Shown in pieces: positions 52,677-64,000 of a DNA stretch of 64,000 bases. The position numbers were made by a program, and so were the translations under genes. How positions within the stretch are numbered: position 1 is the stretch's first letter; each line of letters opens with the position of its first letter. The notes under the pieces are model-generated. The model was not told the origin of the DNA and did no database searches. It worked only from the letters and a program-made list of their open reading frames with translations. The stretch spans positions 62,001-126,000 of the forward strand of contig JAGYXB010001575.1 in the NCBI GenBank assembly GCA_022495005.1, written 5' to 3'. This stretch comes from Rhyacophila brunnea (lineage: Eukaryota > Arthropoda > Insecta > Trichoptera > Rhyacophilidae).

Positions 52677-55281
52677 CAGCGCTCGGAATGCAGCGGAACG
52701 TCCCGGAGCGCCGTTCCTGTTCGTGGGATTTCCAAGGATGGCGTTCCTGTTCGTTAAAACCTCGAAAATGGCGTACTGGTTCGTAAAATATCCCACGGAC
52801 AGCGAGTCGTCTAGTAAAATCCTCAAGCGTCATACTTAATATTATTACGTTCCGGGTTAGATTTAAAATTTACGAAAATGAATCGATAGGTACAAAAACA
52901 TAAATATTTTTTTTATTAAAAAATAATTTTACTGGTTTAGAACCACTGAATTTTCTATGACCCGTACATAATGTACGTGTAATAAAACGTATTTGAGAAC
53001 TAACCTTTCTTCACGACAATACTGTTTTTAACGAATTTGGCCTTGAATTCACCAATAGACAGACCCTTTTGCGTCAATGGTGATAAAACAATAAAATTGT
53101 ATACAAAGAAATGCACTGGGGCTGAGTTAGATTTATTGCATTGTCGCACGTATGGGACAATAATGTATTTTGAAAAAAAAGGTTTTTATGATTGTAAGGA
53201 AAGGTTGGAAGCTATTTTACATTGGAATGTAGATTTACTGTAGTATTAATTTATAAAACGAGACACTTATTTTTTGCAAGTTCATACATATTATTTTAAT
53301 ACAGTTAAGGTTAAGGTACATGCCTAAATATAGTGAGTTAATAACGTAATAGTTATAATGCACACTGCAACTTTTAAATTTTTAAATGAAACACATTAAC
53401 TTTACTGTATAAATGACTTGATTAATTTGTTAAATATTGCACAAAAATAACATAGTAAAGATAATGTGAATAAAACTACATGCCCTACCTAAGTATCTAC
53501 CGAGATAGGTATACTATATCTATCCTACCGAGGGTTGAAATTTTTGAGCACGTTTATGATCAATACGGCAGTGGTAGGCAATTGTTTTTTGTAATGAAAC
53601 TTTAAATTTTGTATCGAGACAACCATAATTGACCGAATTGTCCATTTATCATATTATTATGTTAGCAAAATTTACATGGGTTTGACGCGTTCATAGTTTT
53701 TGTATTTCATAATGCAATCGGGGTCGTTCATTGGTCGTTTATCAATATTAAGTTGTATGCAGCCAATGATAAGCATTTTCATCAGAGGAAACGACAAAAT
53801 TAGACTCTTTATTTTTCCAAATTTAATCATTTTAAGTTGTGTTTTTTTGGTTTCCCATTACCCAACCCCCATGCTTTGCTGCTCTACACTAATTTAGTTT
53901 TTATATTTCTTACATTATTGATGAATTGATGAAGTTTAGTGGAAATACTTTGCAGTGAAAAACTAAGTAGGTACCGAGAGAGATGAAATAAAATAAGGGA
54001 GGCCTTCATCCAGCACTGGATCGACCAAGGTTGATGGGTTGGGTTCTAAATAATTATTATTGCATACATGAAAAAAACTAACTATTGCAGCTGCTTTGCT
54101 AAATTTTTAAATTTCCGAAAAACTTGTGCTCTGACATCGTTTAAAAACTCTTTGTAGGTACTTAATTGCTTAAATTTTTGTTTATTAATTTCTAAGGGGG
54201 TCAAATATTTCATATTAAATAGTAAATACAGTCATGCTTTTCCCTGAGACCAGAACATACATATTTGCTGTTTTACCTACCTACTCAACGTTACGGAATC
54301 GCCAGATAATAATTATTTATCCTAATCTATTATAATATTTTACATTGAGTGACAAAAAAAATAAATATCATTTCCTCATATATTTGTATTGCTTTAATTT
54401 TATATGGATATTTTTCGGATTGAATGAACTGTGATAGATATTCGTGAACATCGTATGCATGTTAAATTTTTTTGTATTGTTTTAGGTACAATACGAAATA
54501 AAAATATTTAAATAAATCAATCAGAATCCAATGAGATAAATATATGAAAAATTTCCCTGTATATAACAATTTCTATAACATTAGAAACCTATTAGAATAA
54601 ATTATCCTACATGTCCACATGATGTAAATATTTTTTTTCTAATAATATGTACCTACCTACACTTCTGAGGTTGTTTAACATGATTCATATTTAATAAAGA
54701 ATGCTACATTTGTAAATCTTGCGTATTACATACTTTTTAATTAATTTATTAAAAACCATGCACTTGCTTTTTCGTATACGATGGATTTTAATTTGATTAA
54801 AAAATAGTTAACCATAATCAAAATATTTCGAATTTACGAAAAATCAGAGCTTTGAAAAAAGTGGCATGTATTTTGTTTAAACCGAAGTATCTTCACTAAT
54901 ATTTCTATCCACTCTTAGTTGCATATTTTTATTCAAACTGCTAACAGTGGGAAATTGTGATTAGTTTGTCTATTATTTCATGTATTTTAATAATGTTTCC
55001 CACTCCAATTAGATTCATATACGTTTAGTTATTTATATTTGTATAATTATTAATGTATTTTTTAGAAAACGATTTCGTAAACTAAAATGACTCTATATTT
55101 GTATGTTACCACTAATTGTTATAGCCGATAGCGTATTGGGCGAAGATGATGATGAAAAAAGTACATCATGTAAAACTAAAAGATATTTTTATGTTACAGA
55201 TTTATTATTATATCTAATATCACACATTTTTGGAAAATTGTCGAGCGTTCCTGTTCGTGAAATTTTCCATTTCGAGCACTG
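52677..55281. mobile_element. 2.6-kb hAT-type element
   Basis: Ends CAGCGCTCGGAATG and CCATTTCGAGCACTG are inverted. The perfect 8-bp TSD GTAACTGC stands at 52669-52676 and 55282-55289. Subterminal GTTCCTGTTCGT is repeated at the left and present at the right. The interior has only small open frames (53037-53243, ..CTGAELDLLHCRTYG..; 55103-55285) with no recognised transposase domain, so it looks non-autonomous. Single ends of the family lie at 14561 and 63875. Confidence 0.85.
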
Positions 55282-55299
55282 GTAACTGCTCTTTTGACA

Positions 55300-55715
55300 T
55301 TCTCAATCATAAGGTAGGGTCCTGTGACACGCCATCCCATTCGCCATTGTGCCATCCCCTAACGGAGGTTGGCCACTACAGTTACCACTTAGTCGACTGC
55401 TACACGGAATAGTTCAGTGGAACTGTACTCGTACCAATTACGGAGGTTCTTAAGCCACGAAATGCGGCGCCGTCCTCTGCTATGCTTCCCATTGATTTTT
55501 CCTTGAATGACAAGTTGGGGAATGCAGTATTTTTGTCTTCTCATAATGTGGCCGAGGTACTGTAGTTTCCTGGTTTTGATACTACGTAGAACTTCTCGGT
55601 CCTTCCCCATTCGATTGAGAACTTCAACATTTGTCACCCGGTCAGTCCAAGGAATTTTGAGGATGCGTCTATACAGCCACATTTCGAAAGCTTCAAGTCT
55701 CCATGGCATCTCTTA
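55300..55715 (-). pseudogene. LINE reverse-transcriptase C-terminus (RTE/CR1-like)
   Basis: The minus strand reads LEAFEMWLYRRILKIPWTDR, VTNVEVLNRMGKDREVL, SIKTRKLQYLGHIMR and GRRRISWLKNLRNW. This is the familiar region after the RT core of insect non-LTR polyproteins. A stop follows VAVD, then VVANLR continues the family's last residues. 5'-truncated at about 55715. Confidence 0.85.
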
Positions 55716-55939
55716 TATACATATATTTATTTATTACTACATTTCGTATTAATACAAGTGAATATCATTTGATCTATTTTTTTGCGAGGTAATCAGCAAA
55801 GAGGCGTATCAGTGTAGTAAATATTTCAAAGTTATGAAGCGTAGGTAATACCTACTGTACCGTTGAATTTTGAGTCTGCAGCTTGATGAGAACATGACTA
55901 GTCCTATGTCGAGGTATGAATGAGGATTGTGAAAAAGGC

Positions 55940-56886
55940 TTAAGGGGGGACATGCTCAGCGTAGGTCAAAATGGAGCTTTAGTTCTATTTCCAAAGCATG
56001 ATCCTGGACATACCTTAAACGTTGTAGATAATCTATTTATATAATTTTGAAGCCTTATTATCCTTTATATTTATTTTAAACATTTGATGACTGCATAAAG
56101 TATTTTTATTACATAAAATAGTATTCTTTTAAACCTCTCGCTCTAATGTTTTAGAATATAGTCATATTTCGGTACATAACTGTGCAGTGATGTCATGATT
56201 TTTTACATTTATTAATTTTTAAACGCATTTATAAACCATTAGTATAATTTATGACGAGATAATTTTAGTAAAATATTTACGGTAAAAAAATATATTGATA
56301 ATCTCTGTGATCCCAAATTTTACAAGAATTAGGCATTTTATTATTCAAAAAATGGGCAAGATTAATTATAACGCAATCATTATTCGTAGGATGTTTATCA
56401 CACTTGAATGATCAAAAACATAGCTTATAATGAGTATCTTTAGAATTATCTTAAAATGTGTTAATCTTGCCCATTTTTTGAATAATAAAATGCCTAATTC
56501 TTGTCAAATTTGGGATCACAGAGATTATCAATATAATTTTTTATCGTAAATATTTTACTAAAATTATCTCGTCATAAATTATACTAATGGTTTTATAAAT
56601 GCGTTTAAAAATTAATAAATGTAAAAATATTAACACCACTGCACATTTATGTACTGAAATATGACTATATTCTAAAACATTAGAGCGAGAGGTTTAAAAG
56701 AATACTATTTTATGTAATAAAAATACTTTATGCAGTCATCAAATGTTTAAAATAAATATAAAGGATAATAAGGCTTCAAAATTATATAAATAGATTATCT
56801 ACAACGTTTAATAAATATCCAGGATCATGCTTTGAAAATATAAAAAAAGCTGAATTTTGACCCACGCCGAGCACGTCCGCCCTTAA
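55940..56886. mobile_element. 947-bp TTAA-flanked palindromic foldback element
   Basis: TTAA at 55940 and 56883. Arms of about 430 bp (55944-56375 and 56450-56882) are nearly perfect inverted repeats around a 75-90 base centre, from GGGGGGACATGCTCAGCGTA to AAAAAATGGGCAAGATTAA. Non-coding. TTAA targeting fits piggyBac or Kolobok. An asymmetric copy lies at 761-1414. Confidence 0.9.
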
Positions 56887-57198
56887 GTTTTTTTAAATTA
56901 CACAAACACACACTTAGGTAAACATAGACAAAAATACTGACGATACATAGAAGCGTAAATAATATAGTCAAATAGTAATTATTACTAGATTAAATCTATA
57001 TGTAAAGCACACTCAGAGTTAGTTATTACAGATTTAAATGTTCCTCATAGCAATGCATTGTCGATTATAATCATACGTCTGTTTATTCAACACCAGTAAC
57101 GTGCACAATTATAATTCTGGTACTTTTTCTTTTTAATTAAGTATATTTCTTTCTTTGTCCCTCTTCTTGACGGCACTAGGACTAGCACTAGGGTTTAA

Positions 57199-57640
57199 TT
57201 TTACAACGTTTTATTAGGTCGTATTCTTGTTTGTCCGGTGATTGTTTATCCAGTACAAATCTTGCAATTGATTTTTAACTAACTTCCCGACTAGCTAGAC
57301 ATATGTATAATACTTTTAGCCATCTTTAAGTAGAATTGAATTCATTTTCAGTTAATTCTGTTTTGTATGAAAAGTTATTTCGGAAGAAATCCGTAAAAAG
57401 TAAAACACTATTATTGGTTGCCAGGGGTCTGTGGTCCTAACAACTAAATTATTAATATATACGTGCGTTACTATGGAAATCAATATGAATTAATGTAAAA
57501 AATAACATTTCAGTATTCTATATTTATTCTGTATTTCTATCAAGTTTTTTTGATCGTTTAAGCTAGTCAAGTCAATTTTATATGATTCAACAGAAAATTT
57601 AAAAACGTTGCATATAAAAAGTTCTTTTTATCTTGTAATT
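57199..57640 (-). repeat. Dispersed family A, copy 7
   Basis: An inverted, nearly complete copy from TTTTACAACGTTTTATTAGG to AAAAGTTCTTTTTATCTTG, with a deletion after GCTAGACAT. Confidence 0.8.
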
Positions 57641-57784
57641 ATTATATATTTCAAAACATTTATTTAACTATTTCTTTTATTCAACGAATAATTCACAATA
57701 TTTGAGAATGTAAAACTCTTTATATTGAAAATACCTCAGACACCTACCTATATACCTATTAGAAAAATCTTTTATGAAAAAATA

Positions 57785-57865
57785 CGACTCCTGACGGGAC
57801 TTGAACCTGTATTCACTTGATTTGCACCAACATGCGTTACCAGTTAGTTGATTTACACTTAATTG
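57785..57865 (-). repeat. tRNA-like SINE head, inverted copy
   Basis: The minus strand has AACTGGTAACGCATGTTGG and ACAGGTTCAAGTCCCGTCAG (B box). It is inverted relative to the interrupted copy at 57941-58460, with the shared AAATCAAGTGAATA. Confidence 0.6.
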
Positions 57866-57940
57866 ATTCTTTGGTTTAAAACACGAAAACTGAAGAATTT
57901 CGTCTAAAAACTATTGGATAAGTTTATCATATATAGATAG

Positions 57941-58460
57941 GACGCCCGTAGCTCAGTGGTGAAGGGTGGAGGCAGGATTTTAGGATCAGCCATAAATAGT
58001 GCAGACTAAACTTTGTCAGTCATGCATACTTGTTTCCAATAAAATAAGACTACAATTAATTTACAGATGGTGTTGGTTAGTTTTTAAATTTCAATTAAAC
58101 ACAGCGAAACCAAGCCATAATAGAGAAGAGTAAAAAATACTTGTCTATCTATGAAATGTCTAAAAAATATGCAATTAAATCATACATAACTTTTGATATT
58201 TTATAGATAGAATAATATTTTTTATCTATTATAGTTTGGTTTAAGCAGGGTTTAATTAATTTTTAAAAACTAACCAACACCATCTGTAAATTGTAGTCTT
58301 AGTTCAATAAAAATAAATACGTATGACTAAAAAAGTTTAATGTGCACTATTTATGGCGGAACAGTCTACCTCCACCTTTCGCTACTGCCGTAGCTTAATT
58401 GGTAAGTAAACTACATCGCGAATCAAGTGAATAAAGGTTCAATAAAATTGTCGTCGAGCT
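57941..58460 (+). repeat. tRNA-like SINE head split by a hAT element
   Basis: GACGCCCGTAGCT before the hAT element joins TAATTGGTAAGTAAACTAC and AATAAAGGTTCAATAAAA after it, rebuilding an A box and a decayed B box. Confidence 0.65.
57954..58387. mobile_element. hAT MITE (CAGTGGCGAAGGG family), intact copy
   Basis: 434 bp. Ends CAGTGGTGAAGGGTGGAGG and CCTCCACCTTTCGCTACTG. The perfect 8-bp TSD CCGTAGCT stands at 57946-57953 and 58388-58395. Long subterminal inverted repeats (over 100 bp, with ACTAAACTTTGTCAGTCAT and CAGATGGTGTTGGTTAG). The best reference for the copies in XRCC1 introns. Confidence 0.92.
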
Positions 58461-58864
58461 GTTATGTCTTTCCGATGAGTGCTTTAAGGAAACAGGTGAT
58501 TTGGGCTTGCAGGTATCCTGTATGGTTTGATGGTGTTAACCTTCCTTAAGTTTCTTACCAGAATTGGGACACTCCCCTCCCACACAACTCCACAACTCCT
58601 TGATGTAAGTCTTCACAGTTGTACGTTTAAAGACCGTATGTTTTTGAAGGTAATTTTGTCAGGTTAGTTACCTTCTAAGATGCTGGAGCGGTTTGGGCGT
58701 TGATAATTGATAATAAACACAGGAAAGTAATAGAGTTTTACGTAAAGTAAAACGTTACTATTTATTTCAGTCGTAATTTCAGTACAAAATGTTTAACAGA
58801 CAATGCTTACGTACTGTACAATGGTTTGGAGACAAAAGACAAAGGGAACAACATTTCTTGGGAT

Positions 58865-59165
58865 TTTATACAATTTACTTTAATGAGTTCTTTGACTTGG
58901 ATCAAAGTCCAATTTGATCTGCAGGTGTCCATCTAGGGTATCTGCTTACAGCAACAAAAAATAACATTGATAAAGCTTAATGAGTTTCATGGCCTGGGTC
59001 AAAGTCTAAGGATATGGATTCCAATAGTGAGCACGAGCTCGTAATAACAAAAAATAACATTGATAACAGTTAATGGATTTCTTGGCACGGGTCAAAGTTT
59101 AAAGAGGGTGCAGATATACACCCAAGAGTGCGCACGTGTACAAATCAACGTTGATAACGGATTGT
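58865..59165 (+). repeat. Three degenerate tandem repeats of about 100 bp
   Basis: Aligned starts: TTTAATGAGTTCTTTGACTT, CTTAATGAGTTTCATGGCCT and GTTAATGGATTTCTTGGCAC, each followed by (T/G)GGTCAAAGT-like sequence. Units end with AAAAAATAACATTGATAA. Confidence 0.6.
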
Positions 59166-60784
59166 TTTACTTTGACTATAAGATGCTGCTTACATAACAA
59201 AAAACATATATCATCTTATTTATTACATTGAACACGTGTGCATTCGTTTAAAACGTTATCTCGATTAATTTATTGTTTTTAGATAAAGAACTAAAATATT
59301 GTGAGTCTTCTGAACATTTCTTAGATTGATACAGTCAAGTAGGCACCTATATAAATATTTATATTATATCATATTGTTTATTTAAAAGCTTAAAGTTTGT
59401 AAGATTCAATAATCAAATAATGGTATTGTAAATTTGATAGGTGTGATGCATTATTAGTGCACACAACAGAGCGTCGTATTAAAAAAAGGATTTTTTTCTA
59501 CTAGGTAGGTATAACAATATATCAGAGGTGTCTTCAAATAATTATGTGTGTTCAAAAATAATATAAGTTAAAAAAATATATTGTGTACGCTACTGTTAAA
59601 AAGAAGAGGAGTATCGCACTGAAGCACAGGAAGTGAAATTGCTTTGGTGATAAATTGCATCGGGAATAAATAATACTTATTGGTTTCTTCAGTCACCAAT
59701 CATTTACATTTAGCCCTAGGAAACGTTTGAACCGGCGTACTTACGATTTTCATTATAGTGTTGCTAGTAGACAATAATCATTATGGAAACTTTTTTGTTA
59801 AGTATAGAAAATACCTACATATATAACGATGAATGATGCTATTGTTTCAAAGCAATGCTGATTTATAATATTGAAAATTCATGGCATAATTGGCCCAGTT
59901 CACTCGGTTTTCTTATAAGAATATTAAAGTGTGTTTTACGTATATAATATATCACAGTGGCGAAGACTCCATACTGATTATTTAAAGCATACCTTCTTAA
60001 GAAAAATATTTTTTAATTGCATCAATATATAAGTCAATACTTATTTATATAAACACTTGATTATATATTCTATAAAATAATTTATTTTGCCAACGAGAGA
60101 TGCCGTATGTGTAGGAATGTATTACACAGATAATTACAAATCAATCTGCAAAGGTTTTAAAAAAATATACCACAGCGCGCCATCTGTCTTCACGTAAATA
60201 AAGGTCGGATTATGTTTCAAATAATTCTCAATTTTTTTCAAATGGACTTCACGTCACGTAGCCCCGCCCAGTCTATCGAATTGTATGAACTAAGGTAAGC
60301 TCCGACCGGAGAGCCTAAAACTAAATAATTAATAATAAGGTACTTAATTTAATAAAATAATTTCTATGGTGTTTAATCGAATAGTAATAAATAATATATA
60401 CTGTTTTTAAAAATAAAAATAACTTTTATCCAATGATTTTTGATGTGTAATAATGTTTTGAAAAAATACGTAATTTAATCAGCTGATCGCTTAATTTTAT
60501 GTCGTCAGTGAGTTTTTAAAGTTTCATTAAATTAGTGTGTCGTTGTCATTAGTGTGTACCTATTCATTAGTAGTAATATCGTATTATCTTCTTATTTCTC
60601 GTAAGCATATCTGACAAGTGTGTTCTTTTTATCAGATCTCCAAAAGTCATCCTTCGCCATTGATATAATATCATCATACATATTATAAAGTAGGTAGTAG
60701 GTATTTTGGCTTAAATTCGTTCACTTGAGGGTGTATGGATAATGTCCGTAACACTGTCTGACTGATTTGCTCTTAGCTATGCTT
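59166..60784. other. No gene seen
   Basis: AT-rich. A CAGTGGCGAAGACTCC at 59955 and a CATCCTTCGCCATTG at 60648-60662 look like isolated hAT ends without partners. Confidence 0.5.
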
Positions 60785-61017
60785 GCATACTGCAGTCAAC
60801 CATTTAAAAGAAATCTATCTACCTATTTAGTTAGATATTTTTTTCCGACTTATGCACGGTGTAAATTAAAAATGACCTGTGACCCTGATTACAATCTTAG
60901 AAATCGGAAGAATTCATTATTTATTCTTCCAATGAACTAACTTGCCATTGGTAATCCAAATTAGGAGGACAACAACTATGTTCTACCAAATCGCTTCGGA
61001 TATTGATATATTCCTTT
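60785..61017 (+). pseudogene. Jockey-like LINE C-terminus, copy 4 (decayed)
   Basis: Nucleotide match to 10395-10640 (ATACTGCAGT.., ..TATTTTTTTCCGACTTAT, GTTCTACCAAATCGCTTCGG). Frames are broken; the 3' UTR and tail are missing. Confidence 0.65.
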
Positions 61018-61109
61018 CAAACAATCATAGGTCACTCCTGCTCTCCTGGTAATATTGCGAGTCCACGGATTCAGATAGGTACATTTAAAAATACTACACC
61101 TGACAACTT

Positions 61110-61379
61110 GCATGTGTTATTGCTGCTCACCAAGGACGTGTCGTTCAAGGACAATGGAAGTAAACTAGACATCGCGAGCCCAACAAAAAAAATACCGTCC
61201 TGTTAAACCGATTATGTTAATTAATACATTTTGTTTCCAACCAGTGAGCTTAATTTTAGCTAAGTTTTGGTAGCTATTTCTATATAATATACCTAATGCT
61301 TCTCCTCGATTTGCCGCCTTTCGAGTAACCGCCGCCCTCAAGCGACGCTCATTCTGCCTACCCCCACGGGACGTCACTG
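61110..61379. mobile_element. hAT MITE (CAGTGACGTCCC family), right part only
   Basis: Intact right end GGGACGTCACTG at 61379 preceded by GCCGCCCTCAAGCGACGCTC; the left end is lost against the LINE fragment. The next 8 bases (GGGAAAAC) have no partner. Confidence 0.75.
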
Positions 61380-61922
61380 GGGAAAACATACGCTTTTTCT
61401 TGCAAGACGATCTTCCACAATCATCAGCTGATGATGGCCGAGGATCAATAAGAAATACGACTGTTTGTTTTTTTACTAGGCGTTAACGATTATCGGTGTA
61501 GTTGGTATTATATTATTTTACAGTGGTGATTTACTGAGTCGATAATTAGATGTTGTATGGTTATTGAATATGTATTATTGTTACATACGGACGAGGTACT
61601 CCGCCATACATCATACTGTCAGGGCAAAGGACTTCCTGAGGCGCTTCTGCATAATAAAAAATACAATATGGTACCAAACAATATAATTTACATGGTCGAG
61701 GATATCGGAATAAAAAAATGTTCAATGAATATTCCAATATACACATTTCTTTATTTTCGAAATACGACAATATACTCTTGAAAGGAAGTGTTATTGTTTG
61801 CATTGGTTTATAATATGACTTATTTGAATCGCGATACACTTTTATAATAGTCTAGTAACCTATGACAACCCCTGCGATATTTGCACAGACATTTTAATAG
61901 GCCGAAAGAAACACATTAAAAG

Positions 61923-62548
61923 TAGGGATTGCAATACCGGTTTTTCAATACCGGTATTCCAGTATTTATCAATACCAAAATACCGGAATTTACGGTATTA
62001 AGAAAGCACACTCGTTTACGTTTTTGAAAATGAATTATAGGTTATGTGCTGCTAAAATGCAAATAATAATATATTGAGTGAATCTAACAGTGGTGAAAAA
62101 ATAATAAAACAAATTTCATCAAATATATTTAAGTATATAAGTAATTGTCGCGATGAATTATCATAATATTATTTCGAAATAGAAAACATCCGTGACAAAA
62201 ATGTTCAATTATTCCATAATTATTGATGACTGTACAAGCATTGAATTTAAGAAGCTTTTCCTGCAGTCGGACTTATTTGAACTTGATAAACTTTTGAGGG
62301 CTTTAGTTAAAATTATCAATACATTCAAATTATTTATAAAAAAATCATTACTTCTACAATTATGATCAATATATATTTTTAAAAATGTTAGCATAGTAAA
62401 TGAAGGCATGTATGTTTTTGCTATAAAATAATATTTAAAAAATATTTTAATAGCTATATTTATTGATAAGCACCTATTTCTGTTTTTTTATGTTTAAGAA
62501 ATACCGAATAACCGGTATTGACATTTTCATTCGGTATTGCAATCCCTA
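61923..62548. mobile_element. hAT element (TAGGGATTGCAATACCG termini), copy 2
   Basis: 626 bp, inverted relative to 3034-3404. The perfect 8-bp TSD ATTAAAAG stands at 61915-61922 and 62549-62556. Interior AT-rich and non-coding. Confidence 0.93.
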
Positions 62549-62804
62549 ATTAAAAGTACATGACGTGAATACATTCGGAATCATCATTTATTTTCTTTTA
62601 CGTTGTACCATTGTATCGCTGCATCTATCAAACTCGCGAATAAACACGTGATCTACACCAACCTCAGACTTCAGTTCTTCACTCCTCCATCGTTCAACCA
62701 CATCACCTACAGCCAAATATTTATACGCATATTATCATTATCAACCGTGATCGAATCACAGTTGCATGAAGACGTCCCCATGCTCATTCTACCCTTCTAG
62801 GTTC

Positions 62805-62965
62805 CTAGTTTTTTGCTGCCAAGTAAATCCGTCGAACTTTATGAGTTTGTCCATCCAGTTGATTTTACGGTATCTTTATGGTGTATGACAGCATTAATCC
62901 AGCGGATGTCCACTCAAGACATTCCAGCCCATAGACATTTCATTTGCCTGTGCGACCTCTATCAC
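62805..62965 (-). pseudogene. LINE C-terminal relic, decayed
   Basis: The minus strand shows WMDKLIKFDGFTWQQKTRN, the counterpart of RWIDELTKFGGCTWQR at 4155-4410. Confidence 0.55.
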
Positions 62966-63399
62966 ATTGCTTCCTTGTTAAAATATATACTACACATAAT
63001 TGTAATAGACACTCGTATATAAATTTCATTAGGCTCTACAATCCGACATTTTTTTTAGAAATGTTACCTATTAGGTCCATGCTTTCGGGTCAAACATACG
63101 TTGAAAAACAATATATTCGAACCCGAGACCCTCTACTTACCAAGCGGATACGTTAGGTACCACCTATGCATATCTATTATTGTTCATAAATATTATATGT
63201 TTAAGTTTTTAATGCTTCTGTAATCGTTAACATAATCGTATCCAGAAATTTGTAGGTAAACAATTCACCGCAGGATACTTATTCGTGCGACGCAGTACGT
63301 GAAACATGAGTTCGTGTAAAATTTAATCAAATGACGAGTTCTTCGTTGAACATTTCACCGTGGAGTATATTTGTACGTATGCTACAACATGCGAGGCTT

Positions 63400-63835
63400 C
63401 CAACATCCAAACATCCAGAGGCTTGCCTCTGGTGGCGCTCAACAAACTATAATAAAAAAACAGTAGAAAGAGGATGCTGCCAAAGCCAAGCCAGTGAAGA
63501 AAAGAGCAGAAACACCCGGATTGCGAAGTCATGGCTCCCGATGTACTCCCGACCAACTGCATCCGTCAGCGAACTTGGCCCACGGACGAGTGTATCGGGC
63601 AAGACCCTGGCTCCAACGAGGGAAAACGGCATCAAACGCCCTGCATCATCAGCCGCTTGAGCCCTCTTCGTCAACAGCAGCGTGTCTGTGAGCCTTGCAA
63701 TCAGCCCTGGCCCAGATGCACCAGGATGAAGAGAGCTACAAAGCGGCCTTTTTCAGCTGAGCAAAGCAGCCTCCATCAGCGGAAAGCAGCCAAGCAGCAT
63801 CCTCAGCCATTAGCATCATAGATTAGTTAGTTTTA
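63400..63835 (+). pseudogene. GC-rich coding-like relic, family unknown
   Basis: The best frame reads AKAKPVKKRAETPGLRSHGS, a long Ser/Ala/Pro-rich stretch, a stop, then SALAQMHQDEESYKAAFFS, a second stop, and AKQPPSAESSQAASSAISIID before TAG 63824. Base composition and the charged, helical QMHQDEESYKAAF segment suggest former coding sequence, perhaps a LINE ORF1 or a processed pseudogene. Overlapping open frames on both strands are shadows. Confidence 0.4.
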
Positions 63836-63874
63836 AGTGTTTTGTGTTTGGAAGCGATGTATAATAAGTTATTT

Positions 63875-64000
63875 CAGTGCTCGAAGTGAAAAATTTTACA
63901 ACCCGGAGCGGTTGTATGAGGCAGAATGGCGTTCCAATCCATTTCGGGCCCTGATATATTTTTAAAATTATTTTTATAAACTTTAAAGCCATTTTAAGTA
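63875..64000 (+). mobile_element. Left end of a hAT-type element, runs off the window
   Basis: CAGTGCTCGAAGTGAAAAAT and ACCCGGAGCGGTTGTATG match the termini of 52677-55281. The rest lies beyond the window. Confidence 0.55.

Noticed and set aside
63331..63674. Several overlapping 65-109 codon genes on both strands
   Set aside because: They are alternative frames of one GC-rich relic, so not all can be real; none has a supported domain.
1..64000. Endogenous viral genes
   Set aside because: I saw no recognisable viral capsid, envelope or polymerase motifs; all polymerase-like pieces are LINE or Penelope-like relics.

Overview
This 64-kb window is AT-rich, repeat-dense animal DNA, most likely from an insect. 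The signs are several families of tRNA-derived SINEs, non-LTR and Penelope-like retroelement relics, and many short cut-and-paste elements. I cannot fix the order; Lepidoptera or Hemiptera both fit. I see no prokaryotic or viral genes, no CRISPR array and no intact rRNA or tRNA gene.

Only one host gene can be supported. An XRCC1 orthologue (DNA single-strand-break repair scaffold) runs on the + strand from 22415 to 37145 in eight exons. Its GT..AG junctions and phases add up to one open reading frame of 1887 nt (628 codons plus stop). It encodes the XRCC1 N-terminal domain, a Lys/Asp/Asn-rich linker with a KRKL nuclear-localisation-like patch, BRCT1, and an acidic CK2-type tail. It stops where the second BRCT domain of vertebrate XRCC1 would follow. 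Introns 2, 3, 4, 5 and 7 are swollen by transposons.

1-22.4 kb: repeats only. These are a foldback element, TTAA-flanked MITEs, a 450-bp dispersed family (A), hAT MITEs with 8-bp target-site duplications (TSDs), a unit carrying a THAP-domain first exon, SINEs, a Jockey-like LINE 3' end, a degenerate tandem array (17.8-19.0 kb) and a hAT element inside an older coding-like relic (19.5-20.6 kb).

22.4-37.1 kb: XRCC1. Intron 2 holds a second THAP-exon unit bracketed by 164-bp direct repeats. Intron 5 holds a hAT-type element whose TSD lies 5-12 bases inside the exon 5 donor.

37.2-45.6 kb: a TIR element with five internal copies of one motif, a Penelope-like GIY-YIG endonuclease fragment between long inverted repeats, pogo-like repeats, SINEs, and a truncated R1-type LINE (endonuclease end and start of RT).

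45.6-64 kb: hairpins, several hAT elements with perfect 8-bp TSDs (one pair nested, one 2.6 kb long), a LINE RT C-terminus, a 947-bp TTAA-flanked palindrome, a SINE split by a hAT element, and a GC-rich coding-like relic at the right end.

The most useful observations are the one-BRCT XRCC1, the hAT insertion at its exon 5 splice site, the two THAP-exon units, and the structured TIR and foldback elements. All calls were made by eye; exact element boundaries away from TSDs are approximate.
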